A stretch of DNA of 64,000 bases from positions 3,906,001 to 3,970,000 of the forward strand of contig JBAJFE010000026.1 in the NCBI GenBank assembly GCA_037903355.1, written 5' to 3'. Of the stretch, positions 24,240 to 35,822 are shown in pieces. Every line of letters starts with the position of its first letter. The stretch's first letter is position 1. Under the pieces are notes generated by a model. That model was not told the DNA's origin, searched no databases, and saw only the letters and a program-made list of their open reading frames with translations. Position numbers and translations under genes: made by a program. This DNA comes from Trichuris trichiura (Eukaryota > Nematoda > Enoplea > Trichinellida > Trichuridae).

Positions 24240-27200
24240 TGCACTTATTCTGCGATAAATTCCACTGCACAAACTCAAAAAATCGTTGAAGCAGCCACGC
24301 TGTCCCGTGGCAATTCTGCTACAGAGTGTTTGGTTACAGCGTTGACGGACCACTGGACATCGAAAACACAAGTGGTCACTGCTCAATTCGAATTCAATCA
24401 AACGAAAGTGAAGCCTGGGCTGACTTATGCAGAGTAGATTGCAAATCTACGTGGAGTTGCTGAGGATTGCCATTATGTGTGCAAGAATCCCAAGTGCGAT
24501 ACGTCTTTTGTTGACAGCCTAATCAGAGACATGGTCTTACTACACACACCATATGAGCAGGTCCGTGCAACGGCCCTTCAGTACAGAAGCTCGTCCTTGG
24601 ATCAAGTGATGAGGATTGCGCAGGCTTTTGAAGCGTCGTAAAGAACTATCACCGCAATCAAAAGTGACAACTCGGGGTCACTACCGGACATTCACCGGTT
24701 GGGAACGGGTGATCAGCAGCCGAAGGATAATCGGTCGTCAGGTTCTAGTGGTGTATACAGCCGCGTTCAGTCTTGTCCAAGTTGCTAGATACGGCATAGG
24801 AGGAGCAAATGTCTAATGCGCAAGGCAATCTGTAAGCATTGCAAGAAAGTAAGTCATATCGCAGCTGTGTGCCCTTCTGCAGCAGTTTTGCCGCCAGCGA
24901 GGTATCAGCGTCAGGATGAGGTTAAGCAGGTTGCGTCAGAAATGCATCCTATCGAGAAAGTTTTTTTATTGTGTGCCGGCCGCAATCATCAGATGTGGAC
25001 AAAGGCAGAAGTGGATAGACCTTAAGGTAAATAGCACAGTGGTGTCGTTTCAAGTGGGTACGGGGCCTACCTGCTCTATGATTGGACTGGCAGGGTACAA
25101 GAAACTGGGTTATCCGCCCTGCAAGCTGACGAATCAGCTTCTAAAATCTTACAGTGGTCAGCAAGTTCCAATTAGGGATTCGCGAATGGTTACAGTCGGA
25201 TGTGGTTCACGATCGTGTGAACTTCCGCTTTTGGTTACCGACTTGGCAAATGGCTGCATCCTATTCAGGATAGATTGGTTTGACGCTTTTGACTTTGACG
25301 TTTGCGATTTAAGAGGTCTAGCTGTGTTCCCAAGGACAAATCAGTTGGGATTGAATCAGGTAGATGTGGGTAACTTTAGAGGGAAATACAAAAACTTATT
25401 TTCTCTGGGCTTAGGATGGTGCGCGTCTTTTCAGGCCCATATGCAGTTGTAGGTCCGTCCCAAGTTTTTCAATGCCCGGCCTATTCCGTTTTCGTGTATG
25501 GACTCGTTTAAGCGGTAAGCTGAGCGTCTGACAAAAAGTGGACTCTGGAAGGCAGTGAAGTCGAGTGCATGGGCCGTGCCAGTGGTATTTGCTCCGATGT
25601 CGTTGGGAGCAATCCGTATATGCGGAGACTTTAAACTCTCGGTGAACTCTCAGCTGGAAGTTTAGGATATCACATTCCTCGAGTTGAAGAAATCTTCCAC
25701 AAGCTGGGAAAAGGCCAGGCATTTACTAAAATTGACTTGTCGGACGCATATTTACAAATTGAGTTGGATGAGGAATCTAAGGCATTCATGGTCGTTAATA
25801 CGCCGTAAAGATTGTATCAGTACCAACGTTTCCCGTTCGGAGTGGCCAGTGCTCCTTCTATCTTCCAACGGTTTATGGACCAGCTGGTGTCTCTTATTCC
25901 TGGCTGTGTCGCATATCTAGATGATATCATTGTGACGAGAGTAAGTGTAACGGACCATCTGCAGAATTTGGACACTCTTAGGCCGCTTGGAAAAAAATGG
26001 CTTGCGATGTAGAGTAGAAAAATGCAAATTTTTCCAGCAAGAGGTCGGATACCTTGGTCTTGTGGTTAACGCCAACGGCATGCGTACATCAGAGACATGA
26101 GTCAAAGCAGTCAAAGCTCTACCTCGACCGCGAAGTCTGAGAGAGTTCCTAGCGTTCTTAGGCAAAGTTAATTACTAGTGCAAGTTCATTAGTAACTTCG
26201 ATTCACTTGGTGCACCTCTTCATGCCCTGAGGAAGAAAGGTGCTGTTTTTAAATGGCGTTCAGAGCAGGAAGACGCCTTTTAACGTTTGAGACATGAGTT
26301 AGTGCGGCTGACGATTTTGATGCATTTCCGGGAAGACTTCCCGGTTATCTTAGCTGCGGATGCGTCGGCAAACGACATCGGAGCGGTATTAATGGATCGG
26401 TACTCAGACGGATCGGAAAGGGCGATTGCACATGCTTCGAAGACATTAACTGAGCAGCAACGCGGTTACAGTCAAATTTAAAGTGAAGCGTTGTCAATTA
26501 TTTAAGCTGTGAACAAGCTTCATCAATACGTGTATGGTCGCCATTTTGAACTGGTCACCGACCATAAACCATTGGTTTCAATTTTTTATCCTAGATGGAA
26601 ACTACCAGTTATGACGGCACAACGACTGCAGAGATATGCTGTAATTTTAATGGCTTACGACTTCACGATTTGTTACAAGCCAATGGCGCAACATGGTAAC
26701 GCTGACGGTTTATCGCGCCTTCCAGCAGGACCGGATTTAGAATTTGATGATAAAGTGGATAACTGCAACAGGATCATAGAAGACGTCAACGATAGTTTTC
26801 CAATGCAAGCCACTCAGTTGGCAAAAGCAACGACAAAGGATTGGGAACTTAGTCGAGTATGGCGCTACATACAAGGAGGTTTGCCAGGTAGGCTCGAGAG
26901 CAGTGAAGAATCTTTGCGGCGTTATTACGAAAGGCGCCTTATGCTGACCTCTCTTCAGGGGGTGATTCTCTTGGACTCAAACAATAATCGAGTGGTCATT
27001 CCACAATGTGCCAGAAAATATGTATTAAGTCGGCTCGACGAAGGCCATTGGGGAGTGGTTAGAATGAAGCAGTTGGCCAGACGTTACTACCGGTGCCCTG
27101 GCATAGATAAAAATATCGAACAACTCGCTGCCAGCTGCACGAGCTGTCAGTCTTTAGCCCCAAACCCAGCAAAGCAGTTTTCCACTTGGCCGATGCCGGA

Positions 27201-28043
27201 CCAGCCGTGACAAAGGTTGCATGTAGATTTTTCAGGACCTTGCTGAAGAAAGTCGTGGCTCATTTGTGTAGATGCCTTTTCAAAGTATCCCTATGTCGTT
27301 GAAATGAAAGGGACGTCCACAGCAGCTACTATCAGGGCTCTAGACGCCATTTTCACCATTGAGGGCTTTCCTGAAACGATTGTAATGGACAACGGCCCGC
27401 AGTTTACTTCAGAAGAATTCGATCCTTTTTGTAAGAAGTATGGCGTTATACTACGTCAGCGCCTTATCATCCAGCGTCAAATGGGTAAGTGGAGCGCTTT
27501 GTGCATATTTTCAAGACAGCAGTCCAGAAAGGGCTCAATGATGGCTTTCGTTTGAGTGACGCGATCAAGACGATGTTGCTCTCCTTTCGAACAGCACCAT
27601 CTTCTAATGACATTGAATGACAGGCGGAGTTACAGCCCGGAAGGCAGCTTCGTTTAGTACTGGATCTGCTCAGACCTTCTATGATAGATCTAAAGGGCAA
27701 AGACGGACAAGGCGAGGGCCCGGAAGAGCGCGAACCTCGTGGAACAAGGCGGTGGCACTCTGGTGATGAAGTGTTCGTTCGAAACTTCCATGTAGGGCCA
27801 AAGTGGTTGCCTGGCGTGATCACAGCGCCGTTAGGAACGGTAAGCTACAGAGTGGAAACGGAACGAGGAGCATGGATGAGGCATCAAAATCAACTAAGAA
27901 GCCACTCATCGAACAAGGAATCGTTCTCAGAAGACGGAGAACAAAGCCCTTGTCTTAACCCCGATGACGTCGAAAGGCAGCAGCAGCCACCTCGCAGATC
28001 GCAAAGAATCAGACGACCTCCGGTTCGTTTCTCTCCTACATAA
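24240..28043 (+). mobile_element. Ty3/gypsy retrotransposon, degenerate gag-pol
   Basis: A near-complete but dead gypsy element. Gag: TLSRGNSATECLV, HWTSKTQVVTAQFEFNQ, and a CX2CX4HX4C zinc knuckle (CKHCKKVSHIAAVC, 24831-24872). Protease: VGTGPTCSM near 25050, with the catalytic Asp replaced by Gly. RT: AYLDD at about 25911-25925. RNase H: AADASANDIGAVL near 26350 and VTDHKPLVSIF. Integrase: zinc domain near 27045-27150 (GHWGVVRMKQLAR, SCTSCQ), then HVDFSGP and MDNGPQFTSEEF. The C-terminus has a GPY/F-like WLPGVI and an Arg/Pro-rich tail ending at 28043. In-frame stops include 25806, 26098, 26281, 26479 and 27208. No LTR pair was identified. Confidence 0.92.
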
Positions 28044-28089
28044 AAGATAAGAGAAGATGAAATGTATTCTAAAGTTTTTTCACGGAATT

Positions 28090-28350
28090 TTTTACCCGTT
28101 TTTTGTTAAACGTTTACTGCAAAAACGTTTTACACGAAGCTTTCAGGTCCATTCATGACCCATCGTCAGCGTAGTTGCGCCGTCCGTCGGGTCGGTCTTT
28201 ATGGCCTCAAGCCGCTCCATCCAACCAACTTTGGCAGACTTCCGCCGTTAGCTCTACCTTGAGCCGTCAGGCTTCAGTCCCGCCTAGTCAGCCGGACGGT
28301 GCAGCGAGCATCTAACCGACCTCCCGCGACGGTGGCAAATTAACAAATGA
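28090..28350 (-). repeat. Half of a family-A fold-back element
   Basis: Runs parallel to the left half and centre of the 56953-57479 palindrome, sharing GTCGGGTCGGTC, AAGCCGCTCC, GAGCCGTCAG, CCTAGTCAG and CCGACCT blocks in the same order. The second arm is missing. It begins about 50 bp after the gypsy stop codon. Confidence 0.75.
28141..28169 (-). ncRNA. Hammerhead-like motif, family A
   Basis: Minus strand: CTGACGA, stem GGGTC with GACCT, then GAAA. Stem I can form from ACT-ACG upstream with CGT and AGT downstream, leaving a bulge on the 3' strand. The bases before the cleavage point are AAA, not NUH, so it is probably inactive. Confidence 0.45.
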
Positions 28351-29640
28351 GGATGTCAAACGGAAACCGTCGCGGCACGCACAGAAGCCACCTGGACTCG
28401 TACCTGTGCGAGTTCATGTAGCATCGGAAGCTAAGCCCCGTGAGTTTCCGTTTGATAAGATCTTGGACGACATAGCCAGATACTAGCCGCCACTGTGATC
28501 TCTCCAGTATATAGACCCGTGTAAATAAAATTATACATTGATGTTTGTTGTGTTGTTAGAGAAAATTGTATGTTTTTGTTCATTGCATTGTTAAATAAAA
28601 CGGTATCTTGTTGTTCATTGTTTTTTGCGATGAATAGGATGAACACTTAATAATATACAGTGACTACGACATGCATACCCGTTACCTTCTCATGCGTATG
28701 TAAACAGTAATAAACTAATTTGCGCGAGCTCGAGCGGTGAGGGAACCTAGAGCTTGGGCTACATTTCCCGCAAGCAACCTATAAGAGCTCCGCCGGTTGG
28801 AGGGTCCTATCTGAAAAACTATGGACTATCCTACAGTACCTTTATTGGCAAGCATTCTGGCCATTAGGTGGTGGCTTTGCTTAAGTATAAGTGGAACAAT
28901 AGGTTTTATGTTTACTCTTAGGTAATGGTAGAACAGGACGGTGGCAAGAAGACTGGAAGCTTGTGGTTTACAGCTGCGTTTCGGGGGTCCCATATAATGT
29001 TACTTCGCTTTGGCAGCACTGTTGCTCAAGGTGAATCCTAAGCATGAGCAATATAGCCAAGGTAGGCGTCTCCTGATGGCCCCGTCGTGAAGCGACAAAG
29101 GTCGAAACAACAGCAGGAGCGTTTTTTTTGACGAATGGACTCAAACCAGATTCCCGAGTGGTAACTACAGCTTTCTCTGCAAATTTATGCGCTTTTTAAA
29201 TGCGAGCTACGCTAAGCGCATAAAATAGGACCAATTAAGTCGAGAAAACAGTTCAACGAGCGGCACGGAAGCCTTATGGAGGGCTAATTATGGCGGTCTT
29301 TTGAACATCCCAGCAGTTGGTAGTGATCTTTCAGGAATGGAACAGAGGCACCACGGCATGAGAAAAACAATTTTTTTAAAAAAATTTAGTTGTTGACTCC
29401 AGTGCACTGTTTACTATAGTTTTCTTGTTTATTGTTGTGTTAGTGTACTTTCTTCTCATTGTTTATCGCTGAGAAATACCATATCTTTCCCTGGCCATAG
29501 AAAAAGAGACCTTTTCTTAACTTTGTATTGACCAAGAAAAGGACAATAACTCCGAATAACAGGATAAAGCTCTAATCAGCGCCTGGTAGTTTTCATTTGG
29601 AAAGGGAACTAATTCAGGACAGCGGCCTACAAGAAGTCTG
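28351..29640. other. Unassigned DNA after gypsy
   Basis: AT-rich sequence. Two similar segments (about 28525-28560 and 28590-28630) share AAATAAAA with GTTGTTCATTG-like words. No coding region recognised. A TATATAGACCCGTG at 28508 followed by AATAAAA could be remnants of a gypsy 3' end, unproven. Confidence 0.35.
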
Positions 29641-29649
29641 AAAAGAACG

Positions 29650-30215
29650 GATTTGCACATGCGCTACGCCTTCGATCATCCTACTTCAGTTCTCCTTGAC
29701 GTAGCGAACGCCAAAGTAAACAGGGCAGATATTGTTTGCTTAGAAGAAAGCCTCAATGATGAGTTGAGGCACATCGAATCACAATCTGGATCACAACGGC
29801 TATACCTGAAACGTATTCCGTACAATCATACATAGAAAGATCACACAAGGATTACAGTGTGGTCCCAAGGGGTACCAAGGACCTGCCCTTGTCTTCTGAA
29901 TCAGATTCTACTTTACCGCCAAGGCATAAATAAGAAGATCAGAGACTTGGGCAGGTCTAAATATTTAAGTTGTTTTTGAAATCATTCTGCAACATATCGT
30001 CTATCCTAAGGAATGAGAAAGTCAAGATACATGACGAACTTTCGCAGCGCCACCTCTACAAGTTAGTCTGTGTTCACACTGCCAAGTACATCAGGGAAAC
30101 TGATCGGAGGATCTTTGACGGGTTTAAGAACTATCTTAGAGCAGTTTCTCACCGCCCTTTTCTTAGAGCTTTAACGGTCACCACTGAGCCCTGGATGGTT
30201 TTACCACTGAAATGA
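29650..30215 (+). pseudogene. PLE C-terminal (GIY-YIG) fragment
   Basis: A plus-strand stretch with SFCNISSILRNEKVKIHDE, then HLYKLVCVHTAKYIRETDRR and FDGFKNYLRAV. This matches the order in Penelope-like elements: the linker of the form ...LRN.KDK.P..., then a GIY-YIG endonuclease with a Cys, YIGET-R and a conserved R..EHL region. Here GET has become RET. It is interrupted by stops and frameshifts upstream. Identification rests on motif order. Confidence 0.5.
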
Positions 30216-30232
30216 AGTAGAGAGGTTCCCTG

Positions 30233-31080
30233 CTAATGGTAGAGCGGTTGGATCTCAACATTGATGCAGCAATAAAAAGCATGCCCACCCGGCGGTCCGA
30301 ACGGAGTAACCAACGTGCATGACATGCTTGCTCCTGATTGGCTTTTTAAACCTGCCAGGCCAAAAGTGAAAAATTTAGAGGCTTCCTTCTGGCACTGAGT
30401 TTTCTTCTTTTTGCACTTCATTTTCGGAAGACCTTTACAGAACGTTTCACCGCTGATTTTGCATTTTTTAAGTACGTTTGCAGTTTGATTTCCATTCTTC
30501 CTCATTGTTATAGGAAGCTGTCTTATTACCTTTCTGCGTTACTGACTCAAGCTTAGGGGGAATTGTCGCGCAACTGTGACTAGAGCGGACGTAAATGCCC
30601 ACTAGTTTTAGTTGTCTGCTGCCTCGCGAACTAACCAAGTGCCCCTTTCGTCTTCAGCGTCCCCTCAAGTACTCTAAGCGTCTCTGAGGATAAATGCAGT
30701 ACTGCCGTATTTGATGAACATCGTCTTAGAGACACAGCCAGAGTACAATGACGCAGCGAACTGGATGGAAACGTCGACAAGCGTGACGTGGAGGAGAGGA
30801 AGACCGCGAAACTTGCAGTTGAGAAAAATTACGAATGCGCTGCTGAGGAAGTCCGCAGTAGTTGAGCACTTAGCAGGATCTGAACGGGACAACAATAACG
30901 ACGTTATGTAAGAAACTACTTCATGCACAGAAAGACATGAGAAACCTTGTTCATAAGGGTCATCTTTTGTTTGAATAGAGACCAAGGTCTTGAAAATTAG
31001 ATGGTTCTAAAAGGGTCAAAAGATTTTCATGTTTGAGTTTCTGTCTTACCCGCTGTTGGTTTCTGAAATGACCAAAGCAC
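30233..31080. other. Unassigned repeat-like DNA
   Basis: Contains open frames on both strands (30674-30985 minus, 30711-30911 plus, the latter with WRRGRPRN, a word common in retroelement tails). No firm family. A CTGAAGA/GAAA pair near 30645 lacks stem II and was rejected as a ribozyme. Confidence 0.3.
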
Positions 31081-31142
31081 ACGCCCTTCAACGGATGGAT
31101 GAGCAGTTATTAGAAAAAAGAACAAAGTTATAGGTTCACAGC

Positions 31143-31171
31143 TTTCGGGACCAACTTTGTCCCATCTTCGG
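31143..31171 (-). ncRNA. Hammerhead-like motif 3' of a PLE
   Basis: Minus strand: CCGAAGA (one change from CTGANGA), stem TGGGAC with GTCCC, then GAAA. Downstream CTAATAACTGCTCATCCATCC matches family B at 4840. It lies about 200 bp past the end of the PLE GIY-YIG frame, in the same orientation, where PLE terminal repeats carry ribozymes in other animals. Confidence 0.5.
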
Positions 31172-31365
31172 CGATGAAGGCTGTGAAACATTTACTCTGA
31201 GGATAGGTTATTTAGGCCCTGGAGAGGGACGCCAGTCTATATGGAACAACAGCCGGTTTTACTGATGAGGGATGTCCATATCGAGCTGATCTTCACCCTC
31301 TTGTCACGGTTAATGGAAACGTTGTGGCGTATAAATAGGGACTCCTTTATTCATCGAAGGTGGAA

Positions 31366-32571
31366 TTAACTTTTGCAGCAAATAACTTTCGGGTGTACGT
31401 TGAGTGAACATTGAGAGGAACGTTCAATGACCACAGAGCTGTTTTTCGCCTTTTCCAAGGCATGCAGCAATGGTATCGTTAGTGGACGTTCTTGGCGTTT
31501 CCTGTACGTTCGGTTGAGTTTTTCCTCTGCTGTCCTGTAACCGTTTAGCGCCTTCATATGCTCACTGAATCTGTGAAATAAAGTGTTGTCTATTTTTCTT
31601 ACGTTAGAGGCGTTGCAGCCACATTTAATTTCATAAACGACGCCCGCTGTTTCTTCGAAAGGAATCTTGATCTTGTCATTCCTGACTAGATCTTAGGTTT
31701 GGGGAAGACTTGAAGTAAACGCAGTAGACATGCTGGCGTGCTAAACGTTGTAAATGTTCCCTTTGGCGGAAGTAGTAAGGGGTTGTAATCACTGGGTTTG
31801 GAACTACCTCATCATTGGGCAAGTCTATGGGTGTGTGTAACCTTCGTGTGACGATGAATGTTACGAAAATTTTTGGATACCCGTTTTTCTGCAGCGCAGT
31901 CGCAATATGAAGTATCTCAGAGTTCATGAACTGTGGTTCACAGATTGTAACGTTTTGCTGTCCACCAATCTCGTCACGATACCTCTCTTAACTGAAGTTG
32001 GGTACTGCGAAGAAAAATGTAGGTACCTGTCTGAATGTGTTGGTTTCCTGCGTGCTGTTGTTCTTAGACTTGTACTTTTCCGGTGAACCAACAGGTCCAG
32101 GAAGGGCAGTTTCCCGCCCACTCATTTCTTAATCGTGAATGCTATCTATCCAGGGAAAACTGAGTTCAAGTGTTCCAAGAGAGTATCTTAGCATTTTCCA
32201 GTCCTTTTTTAACAACGGTGAAAATGTCTTCGACATATCGCTGAAACAAACTGGGTTCCAAATATCTCCACTTCTCTCACGACGGTCATAGACCATCGCC
32301 TCTTCTCTCAATTACACACCCGTATCCAGGGCGCATGTTCGCTGATAAGGTTTAAACAAGAGGAATGGTTGAGGAGGAAGCCAGAGAACCTATACTGCAC
32401 CCAGTCATAAGATTTCAGAAGATCTAAAAAAGACACGGTAGTTGCAGACCAGAACATGGACAAAATCGTTCTCAACTTGAGCTCCTTTGCTTTCACGTCA
32501 GTGGAGAAGAAGATCCTTTCCAGAGGCCTAAACTTCGTTCCCACTTTGAAAATGCCTCCTTTTGCTGACAT
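31366..32571 (-). pseudogene. Penelope-like element RT and GIY-YIG remnant
   Basis: Minus-strand PLE copy broken by stops and frameshifts. From 5' to 3': a poorly preserved RT start (32571-32308), the catalytic box RYVEDIFTVVKKG near 32226-32240 (YVDD changed to YVED), KLPFLDLLVHRK with SDRYLHFSSQYP (32121-31970), ALQKNGYPK, HLQRLARQH, SSPNLRSS, and the endonuclease VVYEIKCGCNAS near 31616-31645 with FHRFSEHMKAL. The order RT, then linker, then GIY-YIG is diagnostic for Penelope-like retroelements. Divergent from a plus-strand copy starting about 80 bp away. Confidence 0.85.
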
Positions 32572-32649
32572 AATGGCGTTGCACCTAACAAAGACGGAAC
32601 CGAGAAAGGCGGCTTAGATCAAGGGCATAATCTAGAGCTTTTTGTTGCA

Positions 32650-33890
32650 GATGGGCAGGTCTGAAAAGCCCAGTCTCAACCGCGTGGAGAGAGAGGTGGT
32701 AAAGAAGTTAAGAACGAAGAAAGATCTAGTCTTCACAAAGACGAACAGGGGCAATGTAGTGGTATTTTAAGATAAGTCTCACTATGTGTACAAGATGCTT
32801 TCTCTACTAGACAGTGCTACTTCGCTACTTACACGCTGATTCAGTCAGATCCAACTCCGCAGACCAGGGCTGAGGTGAGGGATTTTCTACAGATCTTCAC
32901 TGAACAATCAAAGGAAGATGCCATCACCTCCACTCGCAATAGGCTGTACTACATGAGCAACTTCGTGTATCTTGAGCTCTACGGTCTTCTGAAGGTCCAC
33001 AAGCCGGGTGTGCCTTTAAGACCAGTTGCGTGCAGCGTTAACAGCGCTACGTCGCAACTATGCGCCTACCTTGAAAGCATCGTCCAGTCACTGACCGGAG
33101 GAAAAGGTACTCATTTTACCAGTCGCAGACTTTTGCGCGGCTTTGAAATCGATTCAGATTTCAAAGAAAGACTTTATAGTAAGCTGGACGTGAGGGTCCT
33201 CTTCACAAGCAACCTGATACCTCTTTTTCAGCATCTCACAATCCCTGTTGAATTTGGACTCAAGTTTAAACGGGTGGACTAAGCAAAGTCTTTTTCAAAT
33301 AGTGAAGATCGTTTTGCATACGCAAAGGAAACTATTTCAGATACCAGAGGAATTTTTTCGGCAGAAAGATAGGGCACCAATGGGCACCACGATAGGGGAA
33401 GTCCATCCTCTCCAGTCTTTGTAGAACTGTTCATGAAACACACGGAAGAAACAGCGTTTGAGGGAACAGACAACCCGTAGGATCCCAGTTTGTTTCAGCG
33501 GTATGTCGACGACATTTTTACCGTCGTTAAAAAAGGAGAGAAAGACGCTCTCTTGTAACACCTTAACTCAACTTTCTTGAGACAAATAACGTTCACGATT
33601 GAGAAGGAAGTGTTAATTTATCTGAAAGGTACAAGTCTAAGAACAACGGTACACAGCAAACCAACACATTCAGACAGGTACCTACACTTTTCTTCACAGT
33701 ATCCAATTTCAGTTAAGAGAGGTATTGTGACGTGATTGGTGAACAGCAAACGTTACAATCTGTGACCCACAGTTCATGAACTCCGACTTACATCACATTG
33801 CGCCCGCGCTGCAGAAAAACGGATATCTAAAAAGTTTCTTAACTTCCATCGCCACACGAAGGTTACACACACCCATAGACTGGCCTAAAA
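32650..33890 (+). pseudogene. Penelope-like element RT remnant, plus copy
   Basis: Plus-strand PLE copy of the same family as the adjacent minus copy. It contains LYGLLKVHKPGVPLRPV (about 32975-33025; PLEs typically have GLPK-HK), SATSQLCAYLE, RYVDDIFTVVKKG with an intact YVDD box (about 33499-33515), KGTSLRTTVHSKPTHS with DRYLHFSSQYP, and ALQKNGYLKSF to HTPIDWP near 33880. It then diverges and lacks a GIY-YIG domain. Several frameshifts and stops are present. Confidence 0.85.
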
Positions 33891-35820
33891 CTCCACCACG
33901 AAGATTTTCGGTCCAGTTAAGGACCATTCAGTGTTCAAGATCAGGGGCTGCATCGTCCCCCTGGGTGGCGGTGAAGTTGCAAGGAGTCATATCGCCGGAT
34001 CATCGTAGAAATTTATTTGAAAAAGGGTTCCTTATGGAAACCTTCCGGATGATTCTCGCGTTTCTTTTCACGACCGACTGGGCAGGAGCCCTGGTACAAT
34101 AGTTTCCAGGGAAACTCATCTCGCTACTACTAAGAACTCCAAGAAGCATGTATTTTGCATGAAGGACCATCTGAATGAGCTATTGTTTGGCCTACACTGC
34201 TGTTTTAATTCCTCCCTATCATTTCAATTGCACAAATACATTTGGCTCCCTCTATTGCTTTATAGTTTGGGTTCGTTCTGTTATTGTTGAAGACGGGGTG
34301 GAAGTTGTCTGTATTATTGTTCGACTCGTTTACTGTTGTAGGTTGTTTGTATCTGTCGCTTTCCACAATTTAGGAAACCTGGGAAATCGTTAATGGCGTC
34401 GCAACTGTTCGCACACACAGCAGAAAGCTTAAGAGGTTACTTTTGTCTATGCGCACTCTTTACTGTGTACTATCTTGTTCTATGTCCATCTTGGGTTTAC
34501 GCACCTAGGAGTGCGATGGGAGGCTTGAAGCTAGGAAAGGGGCAATATCAAACATGGCTTGTGCGTCGTTACTCTACCTTTTCTTTCTACGTTGGCATCA
34601 GAACTACCGTATTCTGTAATTTCTGTACCACTTTGCTACTAATTTGCCAAGCAAACTACCTTTTGTTAGGCCTTTATATGTCTCCGGAAGAAAGACGCTA
34701 CAAAAAAAACCTACCCTACATTTCCTAGGTGCCTTACTGTGAAGAGATAAGTGATTTCATGCCTATCAGTTTGCGTCCCGTGCTTGACAAGGGGCCCCGA
34801 TATCCTAAAAGAGCCCCCAAAGTGCTCTAATGGCAAAAGATTTAAGAATTGTGGGGTTAAACTCTAGCTTTCAAATGTTACCATTGTATCCACCACCCAT
34901 AAGGAAAGTCTCCTCCGTTCTTTTATTGTAGTAGAGCTTGCATTCTTCGTTGCTGCCTATTAACTGTTTCACGAAAAGAACTACTTTTCTTTGTTAGGTG
35001 AAATTCAAGGATGCTTGGACGAACTCTGTGTTGTGACTTGAGGAGTTTAATAAATTCACGTTTGCAAATTTTGATAGGTTTTCATTGTTTGAAGGTACCA
35101 TTACCACAGGGCTGGGGACAGGACAAAGTCACTCCTGAAAGCTCTGGTTATTTCATCCATGTAGGTTTTTAGTTTTACTTCACACCGTAGGAACAACAGG
35201 AAAAGCCGTTAAGTAACATCAGGATTTCATTGGCTGAAGCGGAAGGTGCAGAAAATTCAGTTAATAGTTGCTGTTAGAGTTTCACCGGTGGTAAAGTTTA
35301 ATGCACGCGTGTGTTTGTAATGAAACCAATGGAATTCGCTACAACTGATACGAAAACCCCTCAATAGTTTGTTATAGCCCTGCATGTTTTGCAAGCATCA
35401 TTGTGTAATTTTACTTAAGAGTTCAGCTGATTTTAGCATGTTTTACATACCGTGAGTAAAAAGTTTGTATCATGTAGTTGGCTGTCAAAATAAAGAGTTA
35501 CATCGTCCATTTTACTGGATGGGTCACAATTGTTTAAAACATTATTGCAAGTATTGAAGCCCTGGGCATGAAGAAGAACCTGTTCAAGAAAAGGCATTGG
35601 TTTCAAAAAACATTTTAAGTTGGAGTACGAACATTTTAGCAATGGAAAAAAACTTTGCCATCGTTATCGCTTGTAGAGCAAAGAAGTAAAATGCTGAAAT
35701 CGATTTGCTATAAATGACTAGGACTACCTATTACAACTGGTTCACTTACTGCAGCACTTATTTCTCACGTTAAGAGTTGTAATTGAAAATGACTTTTTAA
35801 CGCTGTTTTGGAAGTTCATC
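33891..35820. other. Unassigned DNA after PLE
   Basis: Open frames at 34175-34393 and 34393-34728 (plus) are hydrophobic and unrecognised. GGGGCCC- and GAGCCCCC-containing words near 34790-34830 resemble the GC-rich part of the hAT-like copies near 10030. Nothing else recognised. Confidence 0.35.
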
Positions 35821-35822
35821 TA

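Larger units (their letters stand above)
20229..26140. repeat. Right arm of large inverted duplication
   Basis: Reverse complement of 12446-18345, about the same length. Inner edge near 20229 (AATGTTTGCTTCAAAGCAGT), outer edge near 26140 inside gypsy RT, after which the gypsy element continues although its left counterpart has stopped. Confidence 0.92.

Noticed and set aside
30640..30665. CTGAAGA near GAAA on the minus strand as a hammerhead
   Set aside because: The two strands are adjacent, with no stem II between them.
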